A stretch of 64,000 bases of DNA, taken from assembly GCA_013076295.1 (NCBI GenBank), contig RQOL01000465.1:1-64000 (forward strand). The letters are read 5' to 3'. The stretch's first letter is position 1. Each line of letters begins with the position of its first letter. Below the pieces are notes generated by a model. The model was not told the origin of the DNA and ran no database searches. It was given only the letters and a program-made list of their open reading frames with translations. The position numbers and the translations under genes are program-made. Source of the stretch: Sanderia malayensis. Its lineage: Eukaryota > Cnidaria > Scyphozoa > Semaeostomeae > Pelagiidae. Below are positions 21,179-32,141 of the stretch, one piece after another.

Positions 21179-22582
21179 TTAAGGGAAATAGTCACTGTCG
21201 GAAGAATCCATCATTTCCTCTTCAGAAGTTGTGAAATCTTGCTCCCATTCTGAGCTGGTGGAATGCTTCTCATCACCACTGGACCGAGATTCTGAAACTG
21301 CGGTGGCCTTCGCTAGGAATTCTTTCCAGCTCGGCTTCAAATGCTTTGGAAATGGACCATCGTTTGTATCGCTCATATCAGTTTCCGAGTCGGCATCCTG
21401 TTTTTTCTCAATCGCAGAAATATTTTTTTTGGTTTTTCTGGGCTTTTTTGAACTGGTCAGTGATGGGGGTAACTGTGCTCCTGTGTACCATGTAGGTACC
21501 AATCGATTTAATGCTTCATCGTAATGCCAGCCGCTACTCTTTGGATCAGGTCTTGTGACTACCTTGTCTAAGCAACGCAACCAAATAAAACAAGTCAAGT
21601 TAACACGCAGCAATTCTTGATCAATGGATTTGGGGTCAGCTGGGATGACGGCAGACGACTTTGTCTTTAAACCCTGGTACAGACGAATTCTCGTATTTAC
21701 ATAGCTTTCATCGATTTTCCCACTGTACATTACTGTCTGCACAAAACGTTTTGCGTCGATCTTTATGGTGTCTGAAAGACTTTCATCTTTTCCGAGATCT
21801 TGTATTAGATCACAGTGCGTTTCCTTGGCCATAAGCTTCTTAATCACTTTAATCTTTCCCACGTTATATTTGTATGCAGTTGCGTCTGAACCTGTTATGG
21901 CATGCACTTGCGGAAGGGCATTGCAAATTTTTGACCCAAATCTTTGGATTATGTTTCGAATCTTGACATATTTGTTGTTGTCGATACACATGTACCATTC
22001 TTCAGAAGGACTACAGTTTTGCATTGCGTAGACAAGTAATACGAACACGTCCGTATCTTTGGCAACAACTACCACAGCTGTGTCGATAGAACTAGCATGC
22101 AGTATTATCTTCGTATCTGCCTCTTCGTGGTTACTCCTTGGCAAAGCTTTTACAGAGGTTTTTGAAATTTCCCACGCTTCATCTTTACAAGTTATGATTA
22201 ATGGTATTGTCAGGAGTTTCCTTCCTTCTGCACTTCTGAAAAAGTCCGCCGCAATTTGAATCAGGTTTTCTTTATTCGCATCGTTATGTAGAAATTCCTG
22301 CCAATCTTTACCTTGCATCATCTTTTGCTCTACACTCTGAAGATGTACTCGTCTTGAAGCCTGTCCTCGTTTCGCTCTTGTGCTTGATTTTGTGCTATCA
22401 TCCAAGTATTGATCATTGATAATTTCAATTTGAATGGCCTTTGCATCAACTGGAGGTGTTGCATATTGAAGGACGCTTGCCAGCCATAGCTTATACGTTT
22501 CCTTTGGTTTGATTGTGTGAAAAAGGGCCATTCCATCGATGATCCATCTTGCCTTTTGTGGTGGCATTTCAACAAGTGCGTT
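21179..22582 (-). pseudogene. Transposon protein C-terminal FEN1/PIN-like nuclease domain
   Basis: After the in-frame TGA the frame continues to 21179. Metal-binding positions line up with those of the FEN1/XPG group of PIN-fold nucleases: IDGMALF (first Asp), a DQYLDDSTK...R segment where FEN1 has VFDG..K...R, NHEEADTKI (acidic pair, as in the EAEA motif), AKDTDVFVLL (Asp-x-Asp) and ITGSDATAY followed by a GK-rich helix where the helix-hairpin region lies. The last 110 residues are acidic and Ser-rich. A nuclease that acts on transposon ends or on replication intermediates is a plausible role. ATG 22567 could start a separate 462-residue protein. Confidence 0.65.
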
Positions 22583-24360
22583 TCACTCCTTGATCATAAA
22601 GTTCCGAAGAACTGCCTTGTCTCCTTGTCGCAGTTCATTGCCAGGAGTTGCCAGACTGAGAGGTATAGTAGTCAAGGGAAACGCAAATGCTTCTTCCATA
22701 GACGCTGCTTTTCCTACCAATAAACCAAAGGCTTGACGGTCTTCTTTCAATACTGAGACAGCACTTGGTGTCTTTTTGGGTTTTTCCATGCCCGTTTGCA
22801 ACTTTACTCTCTTTATGGGAGAAAAGTAACTTTCATTGCCATCAACGAGGCGATTCTGAATAAACTCCTTCAGCTTTTTATCACCAATTTCAGGGGCGTG
22901 AAGTACGTCATTGATAACTTTGGCATCAACTTCAGCTCCGATACATATGACTTTTGCCGGGCAATCTGAGAAGGGATCGCACTTGTATAAGCGAAGCTTA
23001 TCTTTAAGTGCATTAACATTCTTCAGGTGGTTACTCTTTCCCGAGTCAGTTTGTTCCTTATGTGTTGACGAAGTCTTCAGCCGTAACTTGTCTCGAATTG
23101 CTGTTCTTAACTTGGCATGTATATGAACTGTCTTGATCCATTTGTTTGTAGTATCTACATTCGTGCTGTACCCAGATCTAAATGGGCCAGCTGTTCCCTT
23201 TGTTTCTCTATTAAAATACTCGGTTACTAAATCGCCGTGAACTGTTGCAAATTTTTCACCAGAATAGTTGGCACCGAATCCGCCGATTCGTAAATCTTCA
23301 TAGGCTGCATTGTTACTTGATTTAAGATCACACAACATAACATGCTGATATGACAAGTAACGCGAATAATTCTGGTGGTCAAATGCAAACACAAACCTTA
23401 GCATGTCTCTTTCTGCCTGCAAATGTTTTTCGAAAGATTTTCCCCGGACTGCTGAGACTAGGGCCAATAACGAAGAAACATCTTGAAGGTAAGCAACTGT
23501 CATTTTTCTCTCTGTTCCTCCAACGTTGCTTGTCATTTTAGAAAAGATGTCAGTGAAGGACTCTAGCTCAATGGTCGTCTCAAGTAGCTCGGCTGACGGA
23601 CTCTTCCTAATTGCAACCAAATTGGCGAGCAGTTGCTGATCCATGTCTCTATACGAATCAGTAATATCTTCCGCATAAAGCTGAATAATTGCATCGAAAG
23701 CTTCTTTATTTAAACGCATGCATCTGTAATAATGCTTTCCCGAAAATGCCTGCTCTACAGATCCGGCTGAAATTGTACCAGCGTCTACGAACCAGTTGCG
23801 GTTTCCCATGCATGCGTGTCGCTTGTAGATTAAGCGTTGCCTAACTCTTAGCTGGTGAAATCCACCCATCAAAACAATTACGTTCTTGTAACAGTCACCG
23901 TGTTTCCAGATGATCTGCACAAGTTTAGAATACACATCCTCGTCAGCATGCGCGAACATATGCTTTAACCCCAGATCGTCAATGATATCGTTGAGTGTGT
24001 CAAGATAATTCTTACAAACTGAAAAATCCGGAGGTTGAGAAATTACGGGCATGTATTCTATTAGCGACTTCTGTTGATCAACACTGCTAACAGTTCTATT
24101 AAAGGCGGTCCATGATCCTAACAAGGGTAGTTCTTCGCTATCGCTACTTGGAACTCCATTTGCAAGAGCCCATAACACATCTTTCTTGAAACATTCTATG
24201 AGTAGGTTCTTTTCCTCATCATCTTTGTACTGTGGAAATCGAGGTGGTTCTTTCCTCTGGCCGAGTGAATAATGCGGAATATCTTGCTGCAATTCGAATT
24301 CATTTGTGTTCAGTTCATCACCAAGATTAGGTTGCTGTTGTTCATTTGCATGCTCTCCAC
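22583..24360 (-). CDS. Transposon protein exon 2, middle part
   Basis: About 590 residues of the transposon protein. Recognisable landmarks only by recurrence in similar elements: VIVLMGGFHQLRVRQR (about residue 190) and an SVEQAFSGKHYYR segment. I see no DDE or RVE catalytic triad with confidence. The frame ends at TGA 22585-22583 but remains open in the same frame beyond it, so the nuclease part (21179-22582) probably belonged to the same protein. Confidence 0.65.
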
Positions 24361-24764
24361 CTGAAACAGAATGGAAAGAAACTTCGTTAAAATGCTCGTT
24401 ATACATGATAATTAAAATTAAAGTACTTAAATAATAAAATATTCAAACTTTTTCCAGGTAATAAAAACAATATAATGCATATTTTTCCAGCGTCAGAGGT
24501 TCGCTAGGTACTCAGTGGAGGAATGCTCATGGTTCATTCATTAACTTCTACCTTTAAACATTTGCATGTGCCAATAAGTTAATTTTTCTGATCGTATAAG
24601 TGCTTCTGAGTACTTTTTCAAGAACAAACAATTTTTAGAAAGAGTCAGCATATCGTCAATGACTATTGGACAGATGTAAAATAGCTGAACATATCTGATA
24701 ATACTATTTCGTGTTCTTATCAACTATGCAAGCATAAAAAACAAATAAAACAATTTCAAAATAC
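24361..24764 (-). other. Predicted intron in transposon gene
   Basis: 404 bp with donor GTATTT at 24764 and acceptor TTCTGTTTCAG ending at 24361. Both flanking exons join in the same frame (phase 1), giving a glycine codon across the junction. Confidence 0.75.
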
Positions 24765-26286
24765 CTGTTAAGGTTGGCTGAAAAAGTGTTCGATTGGTGT
24801 CATGCGTGGTGCCAGAGCCGGTCATCGTTTCCTGTCTACCATCGTTATTATCAATGGACGAATGAAGTACAGTTGCATTTGTAAATCTCTTGTGACTTGG
24901 TGGCTGATTAGAAGACCAAAGGTTGTTGTATCTAAGAACAGCGTTGTATGAAATCCCATGACCAAGGCTATGGAGATATTGAGTCGCTTCTTTGCTCCCA
25001 GTCAATCGGTGAATAGTCAAGCCCAGTATAGCTTGCTTAGAATTTTCCTGACGAGATATTAGAGACTCCCAGTCCATGGCAGTGGACCATATTTTCGGAG
25101 CCACGTTAGCGGATTCTGTCCTTGCATAACCGTGTTCATTAAGAGTAATATTTGGGTACATTGTGGCGTATATAACGTTGTACAGCTCTGGCAAGGGGCC
25201 ATTGTCAAAATTTTCGATTAAGGCATCAGGAGATTGTGGCAATGACTCATAATTACGCTGCTTGATCTTTTTTCTTATGAAATTACCGAAGGAACGCACA
25301 AAATCTTCATCTTTGAGGCAATGCCCCTTCAACGTTGCCACGCTGTATTCGCAAGGATTCACCGTGCAGGAATGGACAATAATGTATTTGCCAACGGGAA
25401 AAAATTCAATCTGATCTCCGAATTCTGCAACAAGTTTTCGTTTTAATGTTGAAGTTGAAGTCACAATAGGATCCATGTCATTTTCTTCGCTAAATAATTC
25501 TACATCACCAAGTAAATGGTGCAATAAATAAGCTTCTTTCTTTCTGAGGATCTTGATGCGGACAGCTCGAAAAAAATCGGACATTATATCAGCTTTTTTC
25601 TGTTCTATTTCTTCGTCGTTTTTCGTCGATGGCAAAGGATTTATGGCAAATTTTACATAGCAAGGTTTGTGATAATACACATCTATCGCAAATATGTCGA
25701 AGGACTGTCCTCCTTGTAAACGCTCAAGTCTTCTAGCTGCTTCATGAAATCGGTGGCTGGTATCGGCGAGAAAGATTTTTTGACGCTCTAATAGGCGGGC
25801 CTGAGATGTCTTGAGCTCACATCTACCAAGGCCACCCTCAGCATATGTATTACAATCTGTCGCAGTTCTTTGCGCACAAATAAAACATTCTCGTTTGCTT
25901 TGTTCTTGTTTAGTTGACCTTTGTCGTAAACGTATTTTTGAATCAGAATCAGACTGGTCGAAATCTACAACATTTTGATCAGTAATATTTTGAGAATTAT
26001 TTCGCTGATATGCAGGAAGCTTTGTAGAAAATTCAGTCCGACAACTTTTATGGACCTTTCCAAATGGCTCGTTAGCATGCTGAACCTGTTTGTAGACCTC
26101 CCCAAACAAAAACCTCTTGTCTTCAATATCAATGACTATATCACTCCAGTCTTTCGCTAAAGTCTTAAACTTTTCCCATCCCTGACTGCCAAGAGCTTGG
26201 AACTTTTCGTTCTTTTTGATGACGATTTGGCACAATAAACATTTATTTCCACCAGGATCTATACTTAAAAACGACGAAGCTGCCAT
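24765..26286 (-). CDS. Transposon protein exon 1 (Cys/His-rich N-terminal part)
   Basis: Starts at ATG 26286 and runs about 507 codons to a splice donor ACAG|GTATTT at 24765/24764. It has a zinc-finger-like set CLLCQIV...HKSCRTEF near the start and a second cluster CFICAQRTATDCN at about 135. The rest is helical with no known domain, including SLGHGISYNAVLRYNN near the end. Unspliced, the frame stops 14 codons into the intron; spliced, it joins the next exon in frame. Its job may be DNA binding, inferred from the Cys/His pattern. Confidence 0.7.
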
Positions 26287-26419
26287 GACATGTTCACATA
26301 AATGAAGGCCAAACTTGACTGCACAGTTACATCGTGGAGATTTGCATAATTCTCTGCTGAGATATCACCACAAAGTCACAACCACAGCTGTTTCAAATTT
26401 CAACTGTCAAGTCATTACA

Positions 26420-26730
26420 AATAGACTATGACGTCATCACTAAAAATGCAGATGTCAGCAAAATACTTTTTATATATATCATTTGAAAGAGGAGCTAAAA
26501 CTGAGTCTTGCTGTGCTATTTCGGTATACGTACGCCAAGCTATATTCAAATTATGCAGGTTTAAAGTTTGAATTTGACCGTTAAATTACGTCATCAATCA
26601 CGTGACAATGGAGCATTTTTCGAAAAGTCACCTGGCAGATTCTGAAAGCCCATGAAAAATACTACTAGAATCAGTCGAGTTCTCACTGGTTAGGCCGAAT
26701 GGTAGATGGTTAGAGCATATGCCCTGTCTA
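26420..26730 (-). repeat. Right TIR of the DNA transposon
   Basis: Partner of the left TIR. It lies upstream of the minus-strand gene (ATG at 26286), so it probably also contains the promoter. Confidence 0.88.
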
Positions 26731-28785
26731 ATGAGTCCTCAACAAAACGGCGTTTCAGAGAGGATGAATCGCACGTTAATGGAGAGTACAAGATGCATGT
26801 TGCATCATGCTGAATTGCCAAAGATGTTTTGGGCAGAGGCGCTAAATACAGCGGTGTACTTGCGGAACAGAAGTCCGACAGTTGCACTTGATGGTGTAAC
26901 ACCTTATGAACGTTTCTTCAGCAAGAAGCCAGATGTAGGAAACTTGAAAACATTTGGATGCAAGGCATTTGTGCATATTCCAAGTGAAAAGAGAAGTAAG
27001 TTGGATGCAAAGTCAATCACCTGTGTGTTCATTGGATATGGAACAATGAGCAAAGCATTCAAGTTTTACGACCCTGTGAAGAAAAGAACGTTCATTAGTA
27101 AAGATGCAAAGTTCTTGGAAAACGACTTTAATTTCAAGCAACTGTGCAGTGAAAGACATGACAATGAACAAGATTTGTTCATCCTGCCTGAAGTGAGCTC
27201 TGAAGAAAACGAGTGTGAGCCAGAAAATCACAACCGACCTGAAGGTGATTTGCCAGCCGATGCTGTTCGTGTAATTGATGCTGATCGTGTAATTGATGCT
27301 GATCGTGTAATTGATGAACAAGAAGAACCTAGACAATCCACAAGAGTGAGAAATGCTCCAGAGAGACTTGGAATAATCACTGGAGATTGGTGGACAGATG
27401 AAGGTTTAAACTGTTCTATTGCAACAACTGATAATGTTGAACCAACAAGTATCAATGATGCACTTAATGGCATGCACGCTCCACATTGGAAAAAGGCCAT
27501 TGAAAGTGAATATCAATCGCTTCTTAAGAACAGAACATGGGATTTGGTCGACCTACCAGCTGCAAAGAACCTGGTTGGATGTAAATGGGTTTTCAAAATC
27601 AAGAGAAACTCTGATGGCAGTATCAACAGATACAAGGCTAGACTGGTCGCGCAAGGATTCTCGCAAGAAGCAGGAATCGATTATGATGAGATATACGCAC
27701 CAGTTGCAAGGTATAATTCAATCCGCACGGTTTTAGCCGTGGCAAATGCATTGGATTATCAAGTACATCAGATGGATGTAAAAACAGCATTCTTAAATGG
27801 AAAACTTGATCAAGACATTTACATGAAGCAACCAGATGGGTGTATAGATGAGAAACATCCAAACAAAGTTTGTAAGCTTCAAAGAAGTCTTTATGGCTTA
27901 AAACAATCTGCTCGATGCTGGAATCTAGAGATGGATAGATATCTAAAGTCAGCAGGCTACAAGCAAAGTGATGCAGATTATTGTATCTATACCAAATCAA
28001 AGAATGATAAAGAAAAGAGAAGAAGTCAAGTCATCATAGCGCTCTATGTAGATGACATAATCATAGCATCAAACGACACAGATATGTTGCGAGCTGAAAA
28101 GAAATCATTATCTGAAAAGTTTGAAATGGAGGATCTGGGCGAAGCTCACTACTGCCTAGGAATGGAAATCAACCGTGATCGTGAGAAGAAAATTCTACAG
28201 ATTAGTCAAAAAGCCTATTTGGAAAATATGCTGAAGAGATTTGGCATGAATGACTGCAAAGCAGTTGCAACACCTTTGGAAGCAGGAGTAACCTTTACCA
28301 AATCAAGTGAAGGTGCCAAATCAGTCAACCTCAAAGAATATCAAGCAGCAATTGGATCTTTGAATTATGCTGCAGTCGCAACTAGGCCTGGCATATCTAC
28401 AGCGGTTGGAAAGTTAAGCCAATACATGTCTAATCCCTCACATGAACATTGGCAGGGGATTAAAAGAATATTCCGCTACATTAGAGGGACATTGGATTAT
28501 CATCTGCAATACGATGGTAACCAAACAAATTTACAATTACAACCGACTACGCTGCACGAAGACAATCAGGGAGCCATTGCATTGTCGAAGAACCCCAGCA
28601 ACCACTCGAGAACAAAACACATAGATGTTAAGTACCATTTTATCCGTGAAACAATTCAAAGTAAGCAAATTGCAGTTGAATATTGCAAGACGGACAAGAT
28701 GGTTGCAGACACGCTCACTAAAGGATTACCGAAGCACAAGTTCCAGGAGCTACGTTCATTGATGGGTATAACAACACGGAAATAA
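26731..28785 (+). pseudogene. Copia integrase end, reverse transcriptase, RNase H remnant
   Basis: The frame resumes with NGVSERMNRTLMES (integrase Glu), then reverse transcriptase with KARLVAQGFSQ, DVKTAFLNG, GLKQSARCWN and the catalytic YVDDIIIAS box. The RNase H part jumps from LQYDGNQ to LHEDNQGAI: the segment that normally carries the SDADWAG aspartate and the AEAEY glutamate is missing in frame, so RNase H should be inactive. The frame ends DTLTKGL...MGITTRK. A purine-rich tract AAGTGGGAG precedes the 3' LTR. Confidence 0.92.
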
Positions 28786-28804
28786 TAAACTCGTCAAGTG
28801 GGAG

Positions 28805-29020
28805 TGTTGAGAATAAGTATGACTCGATTATTATTATTATTATTACTACATTGACTGACTTGATTGACACTAGCTGCATACTTCCGTTTCCTTCGCTTTA
28901 TATTGTAACAGCTATATTCTTTCTTTTTACGAACAAGATGTTTATACTTTGATTTCATTATATATTGCGTTTACAATTATATCAAAGTGTTTCTTCATTT
29001 GTATTTCCATACCTTTAACA
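28805..29020 (+). repeat. Copia 3' LTR
   Basis: Partner of 18490-18704, preceded by the polypurine tract at about 28796-28804. Confidence 0.93.
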
Positions 29021-30107
29021 TATTCAACACTTGGAAGATTTTGATTTTCTGACATAATGTTTTATGTTTATCTAGATTTTCTTGACTTGTGCATGATGAC
29101 AGGCATAGCAGACAGTAAAAACGCTTTCCACGATGTTTATGCCCAGGACGTCCGGCCAACAAACGACTCATACTTTTAATCCAGCAGTAGTGATTCTCAC
29201 CATCATCATTAATTATTAGTAGCAAATCCACATGCTTTCCAAGTTCTTTTTTCGCTATTCTTACTGGTATAATTTCATCATCTTCATTTAAGTTGTTGAT
29301 TGAAATGTTGTTGTTTATTTCGAATGTATCAATCATCTTTTTATCTTGCACTTTTACTGGATATTTCAATCCCTCGCAGTTAAGCTCGTTCAAGTACTGT
29401 TGATACTTTGCGACTCTTTGTGGATCTTTTGATTGTGGATGTAGTGCAGATAGAATTGCCCAGATGAAGCATTTATCATCATCGTTTTGCACGTTAATGA
29501 CTGCTTTTTTGTTTTTGATGTTGGTGGGCAGCTGCAAATATTTTTTACCTTTGATTGCTTCATAGTCAAACATCTTCACTAGCAGTTTGATATACTTTGT
29601 AAATATCCAGCCGCTTCGATTTTCTGTAAATTCATCTATGTCATTTTTTAACTTTCTAATGGTGTCGTCTATTTGGTCTTCAAGCTCTTCGATATCTTCA
29701 ATCTCTGATCGCAGCAGTGAATAGATAGCAGATCTGAATACTGGCGGTGGATCTGATATGATATCCCCAATCGGTTTATGAAATTCTACTTCGAGAACAA
29801 TATAATACTTTATCCTTTGCTTATGTGTAAATATCTCACTCATAAGTTCGCGAATGGTGTGCTGCTTGATCTTTTTCATATTTTCAATATCCTCTTCCTT
29901 AGTATATATTTTAAATGCTTTATCATCTATCTTTTTCTTTTTACTACCTTCGCCAACTAATTTGGGTGGCAATTGCACATTATGAGTTGTTCGCTTGTGC
30001 GCCATTAGATTTGCCATTCTATTGAATACTTTCCCACATTGATAGCAAGAGATTTTTCTTTTCTTGCTATTATTAGCAGCTGCACTTTCTTCGTGTGATC
30101 TCTTCAT
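29021..30107 (-). pseudogene. Protein-primed DNA polymerase B, N-terminal part
   Basis: This is the 5' part of the polymerase gene, displaced by Copia; the TATTC at 29021-29025 repeats the TATTC at 18485-18489. The N-terminus has a C2H2-type zinc finger (CYQCGKVFNRMANLMAHKRT), a helical region, a segment DDDKCFIWAILSALHPQ resembling the N-terminal region of Polinton polymerases, and a second Cys/His cluster (CLLCLSSCTSQENLDKH). I choose the ATG at 30107 because the frame's earlier ATG (30158) falls inside the TATA-like box. Together with 15742-18489 the gene would be about 1,280 codons. Confidence 0.85.
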
Positions 30108-30453
30108 GACTAGATCATGATTTGAAGTGATTTTATTTCGAGGATGATTTATATACATAAATCAACCAATCAGATTGTAGAGATTTCTGCTTCTAAAACT
30201 TTCTAGAACTTTTCACTTCTGGAAACTTCTTTATGACGTCATAGAACTTTCTAGAACTTTTCCGAGGGACTTTCCCTACTTCTAGAAACTTCTGAAAAGT
30301 CCCTGTGATCTGATTGGTTGATAGCTCCTGGAAACTTCTGGAAGCTTCTGCTTCTGGAAACTTCTGGAACATCTTTAAACTTATATAAAAAGATAGTCGA
30401 GTAGATTTCATTTAACTATAAATCGTTGAAGAAGAAAGAAGTAATTAGTCAAG
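30108..30453. promoter_or_regulatory. Bidirectional promoter with heat-shock-element arrays
   Basis: The region separates the divergent polymerase (minus, ATG 30107) and the plus-strand gene at 30454. It has TATA-like boxes on both sides (TATATAAATC towards the polymerase; CTTATATAAAAAG at about 30380). It carries perfect four-unit nGAAnnTTCn arrays at 30331-30348 and 30352-30369, several three-unit arrays between 30198 and 30290, CCAAT/ATTGG boxes and a TGACGTCA palindrome at about 30234. Part of it is an inverted copy of 8930-9070. Confidence 0.7.
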
Positions 30454-31163
30454 ATGTATCATTTTGAATCAAAAATCTCATTAGATGATATTGAAGAAAC
30501 TGATGAGGTGGAAAATCTTTTTACATCATTTTGTAGTGAGGGTTTACCATTTTCCCCAATGTATCATACAAATGTGTATTATGAAGCATTAGTTCAATTC
30601 ATCAGAGGTGATCAACGTACAACCTCTGAAAACCTCTAAAGAATGGTGCGTGGGATATGTTTCGCAAAGAACAAGAAGGACACTGGGAGAATGCCGATAA
30701 GCATGAAATAGATGGAGATGCGTCAAATTTTGAATCTGGATCAACACTTGTCTACCTGTTTAAAAACTTGTTGCATATGTTATATGGTTACTATCCTCCA
30801 TTTTTAACGATTGAAGAAAAATCTTCAATTCTTCTCAGTCTAGATGAGGGAAAAAAAGAAATCATTTTCAATCTATATGGGGTGATAGATGATAGGCTGG
30901 ACAGATGCATCTTATATCGCTATACTTCTGGATTGTACACTGATGAAATTCCAACGTTAACGATCTGTGGTGACTGTGGTCGAGAATGGGATGGTTTTGC
31001 CCAGTGTGATTGCCATGGCATAATTTTCCGAAATGCTGAGATGGAAGATTCAGAAGATGAAAAAATGTCTATATCAGAAGATGAAAAAATGCCTATATCA
31101 GAAGAAGATCCAGAAGATGAAACAATGCCTATATCAGAAGAAAGAGGAAGATTCCCAAAATGA
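30454..31163 (+). pseudogene. Acidic-tailed Polinton gene with likely frameshift
   Basis: An ORF from ATG 30454 stops at 30639, and a second frame runs 30657-31163 with no start of its own in good context. The codons just before 30657 read on smoothly (WDMFRKEQ), so one gene with an indel near 30620-30650 is likely. The second part has a CGDCGREW...CDC cluster that may bind zinc and an acidic tail of repeated EDEKMSIS-type units. Driven from the heat-shock-type bidirectional promoter. Function unknown; early or regulatory role is a guess. Confidence 0.5.
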
Positions 31164-31376
31164 AGAACGTCTATATCAGAAGATGACAAAATGTCTATAT
31201 ATACATACTGCATGCTGCACATGTTGTGCTTAAAATTGTTATAAAATAAAGTTAGTATGATGAAAAATTTACTGCATATGTTACTTTTAAAATTGTTATA
31301 AAATAAAGTTAGTATGATGGAAATCTATGGCTCGTTTTTCTAAATTCTACTAATATATAAATTGTAAAAACTTTCT

Positions 31377-32141
31377 AGATCATTCCAGATTCTAGAAGTT
31401 TCTGATTTCTCATTTCTCATGACAGAGATTTGACGCGTGCATTCCAACGTCGCATTCGAAAGTTTCTGATTGGTTCTTTGAATTCAATCTCGAGCCGAGA
31501 ACGTGAATTTGCCAGTTCCTCGATATTTTTGTGTTTTCTTGCGATTTATTTAACAAATTCTTATCATCTTATAAGTGCATGGAAAATATGAAATAATTCA
31601 TTCAATATAATCAAGAGATTTTCTTCTTATTGCTGTAAAAATCTTTTTCATAAACAAAACCGTTATTTAGTTATTAAGCTTTTTATGGGTTTTTTATCAG
31701 CTTTGGCGATGTTTTGCAACTTCAAACTAACTTTCCACAACCTTCCTGTTATCGTTTTCGATTATTTTTTGCTGTTCATGCTCTTTTCAATTCTCGAAGA
31801 TTCTCGCGCATGCGTGATCTTAACACTAAAATAAAATAAAAATTCTACTGCGCATGCGTGAGCCAGGACCCCCACTCCCTCTCCTACTATAGATAACAAT
31901 TAAAGCTAAACACAACATAACTCATTATAGTTTGCTTAATGGTGTTTGATTGAAAAGATTGAGAAAGATCAAATTATATTTTTACCATATATCTTATTCC
32001 TCCGATTTCATCGGCTCTCTTCGTTGTCAACGCTATCTACCGAGGCCGAGGCTTCTTTTTCTTTACAGTGTAATAATAATAATTTCGCAAATAAAATTCT
32101 GGCACGTGAGAGATTGTTACAATGTTTCCTTTGTTTCATTT
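31377..32141 (-). repeat. Right arm of the ~760-bp inverted repeat
   Basis: Partner of 5175-5935. 31377-31888 is the Polinton right terminal repeat. 31889-32141 is flanking DNA that continues into the duplicated block and is also found, in the same orientation, at 42785-43030. Confidence 0.9.

Larger units (their letters stand above)
20527..26730 (-). mobile_element. DNA transposon with ~310-bp TIRs and FEN-like nuclease gene
   Basis: The insertion interrupts the Copia integrase codons exactly: ATG is present on both sides (20524-20526 and 26731-26733), and removing the element and one ATG rejoins the integrase frame. That makes a 3-bp target duplication. The ends are inverted repeats beginning TAGACAGGGCATATGC, about 310 bp long. 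The single gene is on the minus strand, spliced, and encodes an N-terminal Cys/His-rich part, a large middle part and a C-terminal FEN1/PIN-like nuclease. I do not recognise a named superfamily. Confidence 0.88.
18490..29020 (+). mobile_element. Copia-type LTR retrotransposon, interrupted
   Basis: The element is bounded by 215/216-bp LTRs starting TGTTGAGAATAAG and ending TTAACA, with a 5-bp target duplication TATTC (18485-18489 and 29021-29025) in the polymerase gene. Order of domains is gag, zinc knuckle, protease, integrase, reverse transcriptase, RNase H, as in Copia. It is split by a DNA transposon (20527-26730) and its own length without it is about 4.3 kb. LTRs differ at only a handful of positions, so it is fairly young. 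Confidence 0.95.
5428..31888. mobile_element. Polinton/Maverick (adintovirus-like) element, degraded
   Basis: The element is defined by its gene set: protein-primed DNA polymerase B, RVE integrase with chromodomain, FtsK/HerA-like packaging ATPase, adenain-like cysteine protease and the C-terminal end of a Polinton double-jelly-roll capsid protein, all between long terminal inverted repeats. Without the 10.5-kb Copia insertion it is about 15.9 kb, a usual Polinton size. The plus strand carries the virion and integration genes and the minus strand carries the polymerase. ATPase, integrase and protease are intact; polymerase, capsid, Fic and one core-like gene are broken. No simple 6-bp target duplication is visible, because the two flanks are inverted copies of each other. 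Confidence 0.93.

Noticed and set aside
26690..26730. tRNA-derived SINE or tRNA gene at the transposon end (TGGTTAGAGCA resembles a box A)
   Set aside because: No box B or cloverleaf follows, and the sequence is an inverted-repeat terminus present at both ends.
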